A stretch of 64,000 nucleotides of DNA from Marinobacter piscis (lineage in GTDB: Bacteria; Pseudomonadota; Gammaproteobacteria; Pseudomonadales; Oleiphilaceae), in assembly GCF_007671655.1 (NCBI RefSeq), contig NZ_VCGX01000003.1:434001-498000 (forward strand). The letters are read 5' to 3'. Both the position numbers and the translations under genes were made by a program. Positions 18,948 through 27,556 of the stretch are shown here, piece by piece (within the stretch, counting starts at the first letter, position 1; each line of letters starts with the position of its first letter). The notes beneath the pieces were generated by a model. The model made no database searches and had not been told where the DNA came from. It worked only from the letters and a program-made list of their open reading frames with translations.

Positions 18948-18968
18948 GGTACCCGGTTTCCGGGTACC
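18948..18968. repeat. Perfect inverted repeat upstream of bolA
   Basis: A 9-bp perfect stem (GGTACCCGG / CCGGGTACC) with a TTT loop lies 47 bp before the bolA start. No T-run follows. It may be an operator or a leader hairpin; the sequence alone cannot decide. Confidence 0.55.
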
Positions 18969-19015
18969 GTTACCATATACACCATACACCGCCGAATTGC
19001 AGGAGTTAGCAGGTT

Positions 19016-19387
19016 ATGAAAATGCAGAGTGCGATTGAAGCCAAACTGGCAGACGCATTTGATGCCAGTATTCTTCACGTGGAGAACGAAAGCCATAAAC
19101 ACAGCGTGCCGCCTAACTCAGAGACGCACTTCAAGGTGACGATGGTGTCATCGGCTTTTGCCGGACAGATGAAAGTTAAGCGCCATCAGGCTATTTATAA
19201 AGTGCTTGCAGAAGAGCTGGAGATGGCCGGTGGGGTGCACGCGCTGGCATTGCATCTATACTCCCCTGAGGAATGGGAAGCATCGGGACAGGTTGCGCCT
19301 GCGTCGCCTGATTGTATGGGCGGCTCAAAGGCAGATTCCGTGTCAGTTGCGTCAGGCGTTCAAAACTCTAACGGAGAGCGTTCATGA
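19016..19387 (+). CDS. bolA: BolA-family protein
   Basis: A 123-residue member of the BolA family, which acts with monothiol glutaredoxins in iron-sulfur handling and in stress-linked morphology control. The BolA fold signature is clear: LADAFDASILHVENESHKH near residues 9-28, THFKVTMVSSAFAG, and KRHQAIYKVLAEEL with the conserved KxxR-like H region. The tail after residue 90 is low in complexity and not conserved. AGGAG lies 10 bases upstream of the ATG. Its stop overlaps the yciO start (ATGA), so the two are co-translated. Confidence 0.92.
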   Translation: MKMQSAIEAKLADAFDASILHVENESHKHSVPPNSETHFKVTMVSSAFAGQMKVKRHQAIYKVLAEELEMAGGVHALALHLYSPEEWEASGQVAPASPDCMGGSKADSVSVASGVQNSNGERS

Positions 19388-20007
19388 GTCAGTTTTTTCA
19401 GATTCACCCTGAGAACCCGCAAAAAAGGCTGATTAAGCAGGCAGTTGAGATTCTTCGCAATGGCGGAGTGGTGGTCTACCCCACAGATTCCGGGTATGCC
19501 CTTGGTTGCCATCTTGGAGAGAAACCGGCTGCAGGCAGGATCAAGCAGATCCGTAAGCTGGATGACAAACATAACTTCACACTGGTTTGCCGGGATCTTT
19601 CAGACATTGGCGTTTATGCCAAAGTGGACAATACCCAGTACCGGCTATTGAAAACATTCACACCTGGCCCCTACACATTCATTCTGGACGCGACAAGCGA
19701 GGTACCCCGGCGATTACTGCACCCGAAACGCCGTACCATTGGTGTCCGGGTTCCGGATAATGCAATCTGTCATGCTTTGCTGGGAGAGCTAGGTGAACCC
19801 ATTATGAGCAGTACACTGATATTGCCGGGTGAGTCAGACCCCATGACAGATGCTGAGGATATCCGTGACGAGCTTGGTGGGCAGCTCGACCTGGTGATCG
19901 ATGGTGGTTTCTGCGGCATGGAGCCGACCACAGTTGTGAACTTTACAGGCGAGGTGCCGGAAGTGACCCGGGTAGGTAAGGGCGATCCGGCACCATTCGA
20001 CGTGTAG
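19384..20007 (+). CDS. yciO: YciO-type YrdC/Sua5-fold protein
   Basis: A 207-residue protein of the TsaC/Sua5/YrdC superfamily, closest to YciO. Diagnostic parts are the N-terminus MSQFFQIHPENPQKRL, the nucleotide-binding VVVYPTDSGYALGC, HNFTLVCRDLSD, and PRRLLHPKRRTIGVRVP. TsaC and Sua5 make threonylcarbamoyl-adenylate for tRNA t6A. YciO keeps the fold but its physiological role is not settled. It overlaps bolA by 4 bases and its stop lies 3 bp from the stop of the convergent unknown gene. Confidence 0.9.
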   Translation: MSQFFQIHPENPQKRLIKQAVEILRNGGVVVYPTDSGYALGCHLGEKPAAGRIKQIRKLDDKHNFTLVCRDLSDIGVYAKVDNTQYRLLKTFTPGPYTFILDATSEVPRRLLHPKRRTIGVRVPDNAICHALLGELGEPIMSSTLILPGESDPMTDAEDIRDELGGQLDLVIDGGFCGMEPTTVVNFTGEVPEVTRVGKGDPAPFDV

Positions 20008-20010
20008 TCT

Positions 20011-20670
20011 TCAGGCCCGGGTGTTCAGATTAAAGGCGTAGGCGTTTCTATGCGTCGTGGCCCCAGCTGTGGCTGTTGGGGCCGAGCGGCGCAGGCTGTC
20101 GTAACGGTGTACCAGGTCCTGCAGCCCATTAAATTGCTGATTGTCGCTCACCAGGGTGTCCAGCAATGAGTTCGTAACGCCATAAGCCTGGTTCAGTTTC
20201 AGTGCATTATCCATAAAGTGTAGCGTAGGCTCATTTACGCTCAGCCGGCGGAAAGATTCTGTGAAGTCTTTGTTCACATTCAGATCGTTTTCGATGCGGC
20301 TCCTGACATCATCCGCAAGCTTGCCATTTACCTCAATCCGGCCATTGTCGCTTTTGCTTACGCTGACTGCTGTAGACGGGTTCTGGCTATACTCGGCAAG
20401 CTTATGCCGCAACGTTTCCCGTATGTAGGCAAGATCCTGCCCTACTGTTTGCTTGTAATCGGCCAATGGTAGCTTTTGTAACGACCGTCTTCCCGTATCA
20501 GTGAGCGAGTCACCTGAGGGGGTAAAACGGTCGTCAGTGCCCGTTTCCTTGAGCTGACTTTCGGGAGTGCGACCTGTATCTGCGGGCTGTAGCTCTGGTG
20601 ATGTGGTGCGCCTATCCAGATTTTGCTGGAATCGTGTACCCGCCTGGATAATAGATGACAGTAATGACAT
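20011..20670 (-). CDS. Unknown protein
   Basis: A 219-residue protein that I do not recognise. The first 70 residues are polar and disorder-like (many Thr, Ser, Pro, Asp). The rest is probably helical, with LPLADYKQTVGQDLAYIRETLRHKLAEY, SRIENDLNVNKDF and LVHRYDSLRRS. It has no signal peptide, membrane segment or metal motif. GAGGAAG lies about 8 bases upstream of the ATG. It is convergent with yciO and divergent from the chemoreceptor gene. Confidence 0.65.
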   Translation of the reverse strand: MSLLSSIIQAGTRFQQNLDRRTTSPELQPADTGRTPESQLKETGTDDRFTPSGDSLTDTGRRSLQKLPLADYKQTVGQDLAYIRETLRHKLAEYSQNPSTAVSVSKSDNGRIEVNGKLADDVRSRIENDLNVNKDFTESFRRLSVNEPTLHFMDNALKLNQAYGVTNSLLDTLVSDNQQFNGLQDLVHRYDSLRRSAPTATAGATTHRNAYAFNLNTRA

Positions 20671-20770
20671 GGGATGACTTCCTCTGCCGGCTCACTGATT
20701 CGCGCCGAAAATAAATCTCTTTCGTTATAGGTGAGCAATTTTAGTGCCAGGCCTATGGAATGCACGGGTT

Positions 20771-20784
20771 ATGATCTGAATCAG
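20771..20784. promoter_or_regulatory. FNR/Anr-like half-perfect site upstream of the chemoreceptor
   Basis: ATGATCTGAATCAG keeps the inner TGAT-N4-ATCA of the FNR/Anr consensus but differs at both outer bases. It lies 21 bp upstream of the sigma-28-like -35 element of the chemoreceptor gene. Weaker than the site at 1457, so only tentative. Confidence 0.35.
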
Positions 20785-20805
20785 TAAATATTTGATGCAT
20801 GTCTA

Positions 20806-20832
20806 TAAAGTTACCCGCCGCTTTGCCGTCAA
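20806..20832 (+). promoter_or_regulatory. Sigma-28 (FliA)-like promoter of the chemoreceptor gene
   Basis: TAAAGTTA, then 11 bases, then GCCGTCAA. The first element matches the FliA -35 consensus TAAAGTTT at 7 of 8 positions, the spacer is the standard 11, and the second matches GCCGATAA at 6 of 8. It ends 63 bp before the ATG of the chemoreceptor, a class of gene normally read by FliA. Confidence 0.65.
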
Positions 20833-20895
20833 TATCTGAGAGTGCTTAAAACACCGGGCCAGTCAGGTCATCGTCATTCTTCAAATCGGGCCGTT

Positions 20896-22515
20896 ATGAA
20901 AAACCAATACTCTATCCGCTTTTTACTACTCGCTGCTCTGGCATGTGCGTTTTCACTCATTCTGGTTTTCACCGTACTTTATAGCGCTAATGCGCAACGT
21001 GACCATATGGAGGGGTTCAGCCATAAATATGTGGATGGCCTTGCCAAGTCCTATTTTGATGGCCTCAATACCATGATGGTAACTGGCACAATCGGTAATC
21101 GTGATGTGCTCCGGGACAAGGTCATGGCACCTGATGATGTGTTGGAGGTCCGGGTAGTTCGCAGTGACCAGCTTAACCAGACATTCGGCAAAGGAACGCG
21201 GGCAGAACAGAAACGCGACTCAGACGATGAAAGAGCTCTTGCGGGGGAGCGGATTGAACGATATTCGGAAAATGAAGACGGGCGAGTGTACACATTAATC
21301 GACCCGGTTATTGCTCAGGCTGATTATCAGGGCGTTGATTGCCTGGGTTGTCACCAGGCCCAGGAAGGTGATGTGCTGGGTGCAATCCGTGTGGACTACT
21401 CGCTTGCAGAGAGCGATGCCCGCCTGAACCGTCAACTGTTTGCCAGCAGCGGGATTCAGGTTGCTATTTTCGCTACAGTGTTTCTTTTAACCGGTCTGGT
21501 TTTGAATCGGTTGGTTTTCTCCAGGCTGCGTCGGCTCCAGCGAAGCATGGATGAGATTTCCCGGAACTCTGATCTCACCATTGAACTGGAGGTTTCCCGT
21601 AAAGATGAAATCGGATCTGTTTCACTTGCGTTCAACCGAATGATTGTAAAAATCCGTGAAAGCATGAGTACGGTAACGGATAACGCCACGCAGGTAGAGC
21701 AGGCAGCACGCAGTATTGCAGCAAAGGCAGAGGCGACAGAGCAGGGCGTAATAACGCAAAAAGACAATACGGATCAGGTCGCCAGCGCCACGACCGAAAT
21801 GGCAGCATCGGCTGTTCAGGTCCGCGAAAATGCCAACCATACAACCCGCAAGTCCGCAGAAACGGCAGAGTCTGCCAACACAGGCGAGCAACTGGCGCGC
21901 ACCGCAGTAGAAGGTATTCAGGGCCTGAACCAGGAGGTGCAGGGCGGTGCCAGACGCATAGAGCACCTCAACCAGCGTACCAATGAGATGGCGGGCATGC
22001 TGGAAGAAATTTCAAACATTGCTGAGCAAACCAATTTGCTGGCTCTGAATGCGGCTATTGAGGCAGCAAGAGCCGGGGAGCAGGGGCGCGGGTTTTCTGT
22101 GGTGGCCGATGAGGTTCGGGCGTTGGCCGCACGCACCCAGGTATCTACAGAGGAAATCCGAAGCACTATTGACGGGCTGCGGAATGAAGTGACTGATTGT
22201 GTTGCGTCGATGCGTCACGCTTCGGATACGGCAGAACACCAGGTAGAGGCTATTCTGGAAGTAGAGTCGGAATTACAGCGGATTGCTTCCGCCGTACGGG
22301 AAATTACATCGCTTAATCAGGAAATGGAAAGTGCAGCCGGCGAACAGAGTGATGTGTCGGAGGCCATTAACCAGAATGTGATCGAAATCAGTCGCTCTGC
22401 GGAGCTGGCGGCAGACGATGCCCAGGAAACTGCAGGCATTGCGGGCGACTTGCTGGTTATGGCGGAGGCCTTGCGAAAGGCTATTGAGCAATTTCGTCTG
22501 ATACGGAAGGATTGA
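20896..22515 (+). CDS. Methyl-accepting chemotaxis protein with periplasmic CxxCH heme motif
   Basis: A 539-residue transmembrane chemoreceptor. TM1 spans about residues 8-30 and TM2 about 195-215. The periplasmic sensor between them holds a single CLGCH (Cys149, Cys152, His153), the attachment site for covalent c-type heme. A HAMP domain (about 217-270) follows, and the signalling domain has the conserved hairpin tip ([42 protein letters not shown], split here: [19 protein letters not shown] and [13 protein letters not shown]). The ATG at 20896 is chosen because the membrane anchor starts just after it. It would tune the flagellar motor through CheA/CheW in response to redox, oxygen or a heme-binding gas; that ligand class is inferred. 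Confidence 0.88.
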   Translation: MKNQYSIRFLLLAALACAFSLILVFTVLYSANAQRDHMEGFSHKYVDGLAKSYFDGLNTMMVTGTIGNRDVLRDKVMAPDDVLEVRVVRSDQLNQTFGKGTRAEQKRDSDDERALAGERIERYSENEDGRVYTLIDPVIAQADYQGVDCLGCHQAQEGDVLGAIRVDYSLAESDARLNRQLFASSGIQVAIFATVFLLTGLVLNRLVFSRLRRLQRSMDEISRNSDLTIELEVSRKDEIGSVSLAFNRMIVKIRESMSTVTDNATQVEQAARSIAAKAEATEQGVITQKDNTDQVASATTEMAASAVQVRENANHTTRKSAETAESANTGEQLARTAVEGIQGLNQEVQGGARRIEHLNQRTNEMAGMLEEISNIAEQTNLLALNAAIEAARAGEQGRGFSVVADEVRALAARTQVSTEEIRSTIDGLRNEVTDCVASMRHASDTAEHQVEAILEVESELQRIASAVREITSLNQEMESAAGEQSDVSEAINQNVIEISRSAELAADDAQETAGIAGDLLVMAEALRKAIEQFRLIRKD

Positions 22516-22561
22516 CAGGCAGTCGCAGTGTACCACCTGTCAACGTTTATGATGGCTGCCC

Positions 22562-22945
22562 TTAACCGCCCCGGGTAACGTTAATAATCTTGAGATGGAT
22601 ATTGTTGCGGCCACGGACCGGCCATTCAATGGAGTCACCCACGGCAAGCCCAAGCAGGGCGGAGCCAGCGGGTGCCAGAATCGATATCTTGCCTTCGCCG
22701 TCGCCCACTTCGTGGGGGTACACCAGTGTGAGCTCCTGCTCCAGGCCGCTGTCCTCATTCTGGAAGCGCACGCGGGAGTTCATAGTAACCACGTGGGCCG
22801 GCATTTCCGCAAGGGGCACAAGCGTGGCGCGGCTCAGCTCGTCATCCAGACCATCCACCACATCTGAGTCTCCCTGTTTTTCGATAAGGGTTGTTAAACG
22901 GTTATAGTCTTCTTCAGCTACCAGTACGGCCGGCATGTCAGACAT
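22562..22945 (-). CDS. rnk: Nucleoside diphosphate kinase regulator Rnk
   Basis: A 127-residue protein of the GreA/GreB C-terminal-domain superfamily, matching Rnk. The FKBP-like C-terminal domain shows VRFQNEDSGLEQELTLVYPHE and ISILAPAGSALLGLAVGD followed by W-P-V-R-G, as in Rnk. The coiled-coil part is short, as expected for Rnk and not for GreA. The Met at 22945 is preferred because GGAG lies 6 bases upstream; earlier in-frame Mets exist. Rnk binds RNA polymerase and influences nucleoside diphosphate kinase levels. Confidence 0.88.
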   Translation of the reverse strand: MSDMPAVLVAEEDYNRLTTLIEKQGDSDVVDGLDDELSRATLVPLAEMPAHVVTMNSRVRFQNEDSGLEQELTLVYPHEVGDGEGKISILAPAGSALLGLAVGDSIEWPVRGRNNIHLKIINVTRGG

Positions 22946-23330
22946 AGTCATCTCCACAAGAAAAGTCATTAATTAATTGAAATATCGGGATCTGAACGCC
23001 GAACCCGGCGTTTTAAAGCGGATTCAGCGAGAAAAGAGGAAGGCGAACGACACACCAGCAGGGCCTGCCTGGTAGCGGGCGCTGTAACGGTAAAAAGTAA
23101 TGGTCTCTGAGAAACAGTGTCTCACAAGCTCACCTGATGTGTGGTTCGGGTCATTTACAAAAGAGAGAAGCGGCAACGTTGCCGCTTCTGGTCAATTTAT
23201 AAGCTTTCATCGGGTTCTACAAGTGGACTTGCCGGAAACCTGATAAATAAAGCGCACAATACTAATCTTGATAGAATGGCCGCACTGATCATTCATCCAC
23301 AGATTACACTACGTAAGGAATTTCATCGTC
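22946..23330. other. 385-bp divergent intergenic region (rnk / class V aminotransferase)
   Basis: No coding frame with family features was seen. The region holds a 24-base perfect palindrome (23166-23189) and the promoters of both flanking genes, which I could not place with confidence. Confidence 0.6.
23166..23189. repeat. 24-base perfect palindrome
   Basis: The sequence reads AGAAGCGGCAAC followed by its exact reverse complement, centred between 23177 and 23178. It is followed by GG and then an AT-rich stretch with no T-run. It lies 142 bp upstream of the aminotransferase start. It could be an operator, or a terminator-like hairpin with no upstream gene on that strand. Confidence 0.7.
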
Positions 23331-24461
23331 ATGTCCAGCTTATACCCCTCTGTTGATCCCGACGGATTACTTGAATACTCCGTTGTTTTCAATGATCGTT
23401 CGCTTAACCATATGTCCATGCCATTCCAGCAGGTAATGCGGGATATCTCCTCGACACTGCGCCAGGTGTACAACGCCAAAGCTGCGGTTGTTGTGCCCGG
23501 AGGTGGTAGTTTCGGGATGGAAGCTGTAGCCCGTCAGTTTGCCAATGACCAGCGTTGTCTGGTGCTACGCAATGGCTGGTTCAGTTACCGCTGGTCGCAG
23601 ATTCTTGAAGCAGGCCGGATTACGGATGATATCACAGTCCTTCAGGCGCAGGCTTTGGATAACACTCCTCAGGCGGCTTTCGGGCCGGTTCCTGCAGAAG
23701 AAGTGGCGGACCGTATCAGAGCTGACAAGCCTGCGGTTGTGTTTGTCCCCCACGTAGAAACCGCGTCTGGTCTTGTATTGCCAGATGACTACCTGCGCAT
23801 TATCGGAGAGGCCGTAGCAGAGGTAGGCGGCCTGTTCGTACTGGACTGCGTAGCCTCGGGTGCACTGTGGGTGGATACTGAAGCCTGTGGTGTGGATGTT
23901 TTGATCAGTGCGCCCCAAAAAGGCTGGAGTGCGTCTCCGTGTGCAGCCCTGATCACGTTAAGCGAACGTGCGCTCGCCCGCATGGAGGAAACGACCAGCA
24001 GCAGTTTTGCAGCAGATCTGCGCAAATGGTCCCAGGTTATGCAGTCCTATGAGTCGGGAACCCACGCCTACCACGCAACCATGCCCACCGACACCCTGGT
24101 TATCCTCCGCGATGCCATGCTTGAAACCTTAAAAACCGGTCCCGAGTTGCTTTATCAGCGTCAGGAAGAGCTTGGTCAAAAGGTCCGTGACCTGTTCTAT
24201 CGTGCGGGATTCAAAAGTGTGGCCGCCACTGGCTATGAATCCCCGAGTGTTGTGGTTTTACATACCGACAATGTGAACATTCACAATACCAGTCTGTTCC
24301 GGGAGCAGGGGTTGCAAGTTGCTGCCGGCGTGCCGTTGATGTGTGGAGAACCAGAGAGTTTCCGTACGTTCCGGATGGGGTTGTTTGGGTTGGAAAAGCT
24401 GAATAATGTAGACCGGACAGTGGACAAACTGAAAGTGGCTTTGGAAGCGATCCACGGCTAG
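23331..24461 (+). CDS. Class V aminotransferase (alanine-glyoxylate aminotransferase family)
   Basis: A 376-residue PLP enzyme of the class V group that includes serine-pyruvate and alanine-glyoxylate aminotransferases. The PLP lysine is Lys197 in SAPQKGWSASP, and Asp172 in LFVLDCVASGALW binds the pyridine nitrogen. VVPGGGSFGMEAVARQF is the family's phosphate-contact region. It sits directly upstream of the osmoprotectant transporter, separated by a hairpin at 24492-24510. A link to glycine/serine or betaine metabolism is plausible but not shown. Confidence 0.88.
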   Translation: MSSLYPSVDPDGLLEYSVVFNDRSLNHMSMPFQQVMRDISSTLRQVYNAKAAVVVPGGGSFGMEAVARQFANDQRCLVLRNGWFSYRWSQILEAGRITDDITVLQAQALDNTPQAAFGPVPAEEVADRIRADKPAVVFVPHVETASGLVLPDDYLRIIGEAVAEVGGLFVLDCVASGALWVDTEACGVDVLISAPQKGWSASPCAALITLSERALARMEETTSSSFAADLRKWSQVMQSYESGTHAYHATMPTDTLVILRDAMLETLKTGPELLYQRQEELGQKVRDLFYRAGFKSVAATGYESPSVVVLHTDNVNIHNTSLFREQGLQVAAGVPLMCGEPESFRTFRMGLFGLEKLNNVDRTVDKLKVALEAIHG

Positions 24462-24491
24462 TTTTATAACTGTATGCGCGGTTGAACTCTT

Positions 24492-24510
24492 GGGGTGCAT
24501 GACGCACCCC
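24492..24510 (+). terminator. Hairpin after the aminotransferase gene
   Basis: GGGGTGC and GCACCCC form a perfect 7-bp stem with a 5-base loop, 31 bp after the aminotransferase stop and just before the ribosome site of the next gene. There is no T-run, so it may be a weak terminator or an RNA-processing/attenuation structure. Confidence 0.4.
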
Positions 24511-24531
24511 CTCTGACTCGAAGGAGTGCCT

Positions 24532-25449
24532 GTGACTCTCTCAAATTCTCTGAAACGGGGCGTGATCTTTGCCTTGATGTGTATAGCTGGCACGGCTTCC
24601 GCCCAGGAGCCGGTGGTAGTGTCCTCAAAAATTGATACAGAGGGAGGTGTGCTCGGGCAGATGATTGTGCAGCGCCTGGAAAGCGGCGGGATCCCGGTGG
24701 AAAGCCGGCTGCAGTTAGGTAGCACCAACATAGTACGCAGTGCGATCACGGCCGGCGAAATTGATCTTTATCCCGAGTATACCGGCAACGCTGCGTTCTT
24801 TTATGACCAGGCAGACAGCCCCGTGTGGAAAAATGCCGAAAAGGCCTACAAAACCGCTGCTGAGCTGGATTATGAAGCGGAAGGTATTGTCTGGCTTACT
24901 CCGGCGAGTGCGAACAATACCTGGGCAATGAGTGTGCGTGGCGATCTGGCCGAAAAGCACAACCTGAAAACCCTGGAGGACCTGGCGGATTATATAAAGT
25001 CAGGAAAGCCTTTTAAGTTTGCGGCCAGTGCCGAATTTGTTGAGTCAGCGAGCGCGCTGCCAGCGTTTCAGCAAGCGTATGGGTTTGAGCTGACGTCTGA
25101 CCAGCTTCTGATCCTCTCCGGCGGTAACACCGCTGCTACTTTGCGTGCCGCTGCAATCAACTCCAACGATGTTAACGGTGCCATGGCCTACGGCACAGAT
25201 GGCGGACTGAATGCTCTGGGGCTGAAGGTGATGGAAGATACCAAAGGCGTACAGCCGGTATACCAGCCAACCCCGATCGTCCGGGAAGCCGTATTGAAGG
25301 CCTATCCCGAAATACGATCGTTACTGAAGCCGGTTTTTGAGTCTCTTGACCTGGAAACCCTGCAGGAGCTGAATGCCAAAGTGGCCGTAGAAGGGGCGCC
25401 TGACAAGGCTGTGGCCCGGGATTATCTGGAAAGCCTGAGTCTGGAATAA
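24532..25449 (+). CDS. yehZ: Osmoprotectant ABC transporter, periplasmic binding protein (YehZ/OsmF type)
   Basis: A 305-residue binding protein of the OpuAC/QbsF group for glycine betaine, choline or similar solutes. A signal peptide ends at TASA-Q. Family features are the GSTNIVRSAITAGEIDLYPEYTG segment, the conserved PEYTG being typical of OpuC/YehZ proteins, and AYGTDGGLNALGLKV. The GTG at 24532 is chosen because AAGGAG lies 5 bases upstream, whereas the earlier in-frame GTG at 24526 overlaps that ribosome site. It heads a Z-Y-X-W operon with the same order as E. coli yehZYXW. Confidence 0.88.
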   Translation: MTLSNSLKRGVIFALMCIAGTASAQEPVVVSSKIDTEGGVLGQMIVQRLESGGIPVESRLQLGSTNIVRSAITAGEIDLYPEYTGNAAFFYDQADSPVWKNAEKAYKTAAELDYEAEGIVWLTPASANNTWAMSVRGDLAEKHNLKTLEDLADYIKSGKPFKFAASAEFVESASALPAFQQAYGFELTSDQLLILSGGNTAATLRAAAINSNDVNGAMAYGTDGGLNALGLKVMEDTKGVQPVYQPTPIVREAVLKAYPEIRSLLKPVFESLDLETLQELNAKVAVEGAPDKAVARDYLESLSLE

Positions 25450-25452
25450 CCC

Positions 25453-26616
25453 GTGCCTGTGTCGACAGCGATGCCTAACCGGGTAATACCAGTGCTGGCG
25501 CTGGCGGCGTTGGGACTGGTATGGGTTCTGGACCTTGGTGTTGTACTGCCTAACCGCATTGTAGCGGGAACCGGTTACGGGCTGTACGGAGCAACAGGCT
25601 GGGCGGGCGCCTTCGTTGTTACGGCGTTGTTGCTTGCAGCGGGGTTGCTGGCTACAAGGCCTGTTCCGAAACGTTTTCCCGTGTTAGCCGTGCTGTTGAC
25701 GGCTGCACTTATGTTCCTGCCTTTGTTGCTTGAGGCGCTCGCCACACGCAGGCTGCCTGCGGATTCAGCCTACGCCCGCATTGGTATTGGTGCCGGCTTT
25801 TGGAGTCTGGCTTTTTTCCTGGCTCTGATGCTGACAGAAACGATGCATCAGCTAAAAGCCTCCCGCCATCTGCAGTTAACGGCAGCGCTGCTGATTATTT
25901 TGGGGTGGTGGGTGTGCGCCCGTCGTGAGGGGTTGGGGAGTCTGTCGTTGCTTCGTGAATACAACAATCAGGCGGATCAGTTTACTCAGGCACTTTCGGT
26001 GCATTTGTTGTTGTCGCTCGGTGCCGTTTTAATCAGTGCGGTCCTGGCTTTCATTCTGGCGCTGGCCATGGTCAGGCGAAAGAGCTGGCGCCGGCCATTG
26101 TTGGGACTGGTCAGTTTTATGCAAACCATTCCCAGTCTGGCATTGTTCGGGCTGTTGATTGCGCCACTGGCGGCGCTCTCAGAAGCTCTTCCTGTGCTTC
26201 AGGCTCTGGGTATCCGAGGCATTGGTTGGGCACCCGCGTTGCTGGCGTTGATCGCGTACAGCCTGTTGCCGATGGTGCGCAACACCTTTATTGCGTTGAT
26301 GGAAGTTCCGGAAGCGGTTGTTGATGCCGCGCGTGGCATGGGCATGAGCGAGCGGCAGATATTTTTTCAGGTCAAATTATCCCTGGCTCTGCCCGTCATC
26401 ATAGAAGGTGTGCGAATTACCACAATACAGGCCATTGGCCTCACCGCAGTGGCTGCATTGATTGGAGCCGGCGGCTTTGGCACATTTATTTTCCAGGGGT
26501 TAGGGCAGGCTGCCATGGACCTTGTACTGCTGGGTGCATTGCCGACGGTATTTCTGGCACTGGCCGCTGACGCCGTTCTGTCTGCGTTAAATGTCCGGAG
26601 GGCGCCGGGTGATTGA
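25453..26616 (+). CDS. yehY: Osmoprotectant ABC transporter permease (YehY type)
   Basis: A 387-residue permease. It has an N-terminal extension of about four membrane segments before the core transporter fold, which is the YehY layout rather than the short OpuCB one. The EAA loop that contacts the ATPase is near residues 270-300, with AVVDAARGMGMSERQIFFQV. GTG start 3 bp after the yehZ stop; its end overlaps yehX by 8 bases. Confidence 0.87.
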   Translation: MPVSTAMPNRVIPVLALAALGLVWVLDLGVVLPNRIVAGTGYGLYGATGWAGAFVVTALLLAAGLLATRPVPKRFPVLAVLLTAALMFLPLLLEALATRRLPADSAYARIGIGAGFWSLAFFLALMLTETMHQLKASRHLQLTAALLIILGWWVCARREGLGSLSLLREYNNQADQFTQALSVHLLLSLGAVLISAVLAFILALAMVRRKSWRRPLLGLVSFMQTIPSLALFGLLIAPLAALSEALPVLQALGIRGIGWAPALLALIAYSLLPMVRNTFIALMEVPEAVVDAARGMGMSERQIFFQVKLSLALPVIIEGVRITTIQAIGLTAVAALIGAGGFGTFIFQGLGQAAMDLVLLGALPTVFLALAADAVLSALNVRRAPGD

Positions 26617-27556
26617 GTTAAAGGGCGTAACACGACGATTTGGTGAAACGGTTGCGGTTGACGGTATTGATCTGACCATCGAAACCGGAGAGGTGTGCGT
26701 TCTTGTAGGCAGCTCTGGGTGTGGAAAATCCACGACGCTGCGCATGATTAACCGGCTTTTGCCCCGCAGCAGCGGAGACATTCTTGTGGATGGTGAGGAT
26801 GTCAACGATATCGATCCACAGGCATTGCGCCTGAATATGGGCTACGTCATTCAGAGCACCGGGTTGTTCCCCCACTGGACTGTGGCCCGCAACATCGGGC
26901 TGGTGCCAGATCTGCTCAAGTGGCCGGCCCGCCGCCGTGAGCAGCGAGTGAATGAGCTGCTGACATTGCTTGGGCTGGATCCGCAGACCGATGCCGCCAG
27001 GTTTCCGCACCAGCTATCCGGAGGGCAGGCCCAGAGGGTCGGGGTAGCTCGGGCACTGGCGGGTGACCCCAATATTCTGCTGATGGATGAGCCTTTTGGC
27101 GCCCTTGACGCCATCACCCGGGAACTTCTGCAGCAGGAGATGTTACGAATCCAGAAGCAGTTAAACAAAACCACGGTCTTCGTGACCCACGATATAGATG
27201 AGGCTCTGAGGCTGGCAACGCGCATCGCGGTCATGGATCAGGGGCGGATCATTCAGCATGATACTCCCGAGGCTATTCTTCGACAGCCTGCATCTACCTT
27301 TGTTGAAAACCTGCTCGGCAGTGGCGACCGGGGCCTCAAATTGCTGGCCTTGCGCACCGTGGGTGAGGTGATGGAGCGACACCCGGAACCCCGCCGGCCA
27401 GCGTCGGACACAACAGGGTTGAATGAGGCAGATAGCCTGCGGGTTGCACTGTCGGCCATGGTCTGGGAAAACGCAACTCAGCTGCCGGTTCTCAGTAAAG
27501 CGGGGTGCGAAGTCGGTATCGTAAAGCGTGAGCAGTTACTGCAGGTACGCCCATGA
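26609..27556 (+). CDS. yehX: Osmoprotectant ABC transporter ATP-binding protein (YehX type)
   Basis: A 315-residue ABC ATPase. Walker A is GSSGCGKST with Lys40, the signature is LSGGQAQRVGVARALA, and Walker B is ILLMDEPFGALD, with the switch His in FVTHDIDEALRL. The C-terminal 80 residues resemble one CBS-like half, which in OpuA-type ATPases senses ionic strength. The GTG at 26609 is preferred over ATG at 26591 because GGAGGG lies 6 bases before it. Overlaps the yehY end and the yehW start (ATGA). Confidence 0.88.
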   Translation: MIELKGVTRRFGETVAVDGIDLTIETGEVCVLVGSSGCGKSTTLRMINRLLPRSSGDILVDGEDVNDIDPQALRLNMGYVIQSTGLFPHWTVARNIGLVPDLLKWPARRREQRVNELLTLLGLDPQTDAARFPHQLSGGQAQRVGVARALAGDPNILLMDEPFGALDAITRELLQQEMLRIQKQLNKTTVFVTHDIDEALRLATRIAVMDQGRIIQHDTPEAILRQPASTFVENLLGSGDRGLKLLALRTVGEVMERHPEPRRPASDTTGLNEADSLRVALSAMVWENATQLPVLSKAGCEVGIVKREQLLQVRP

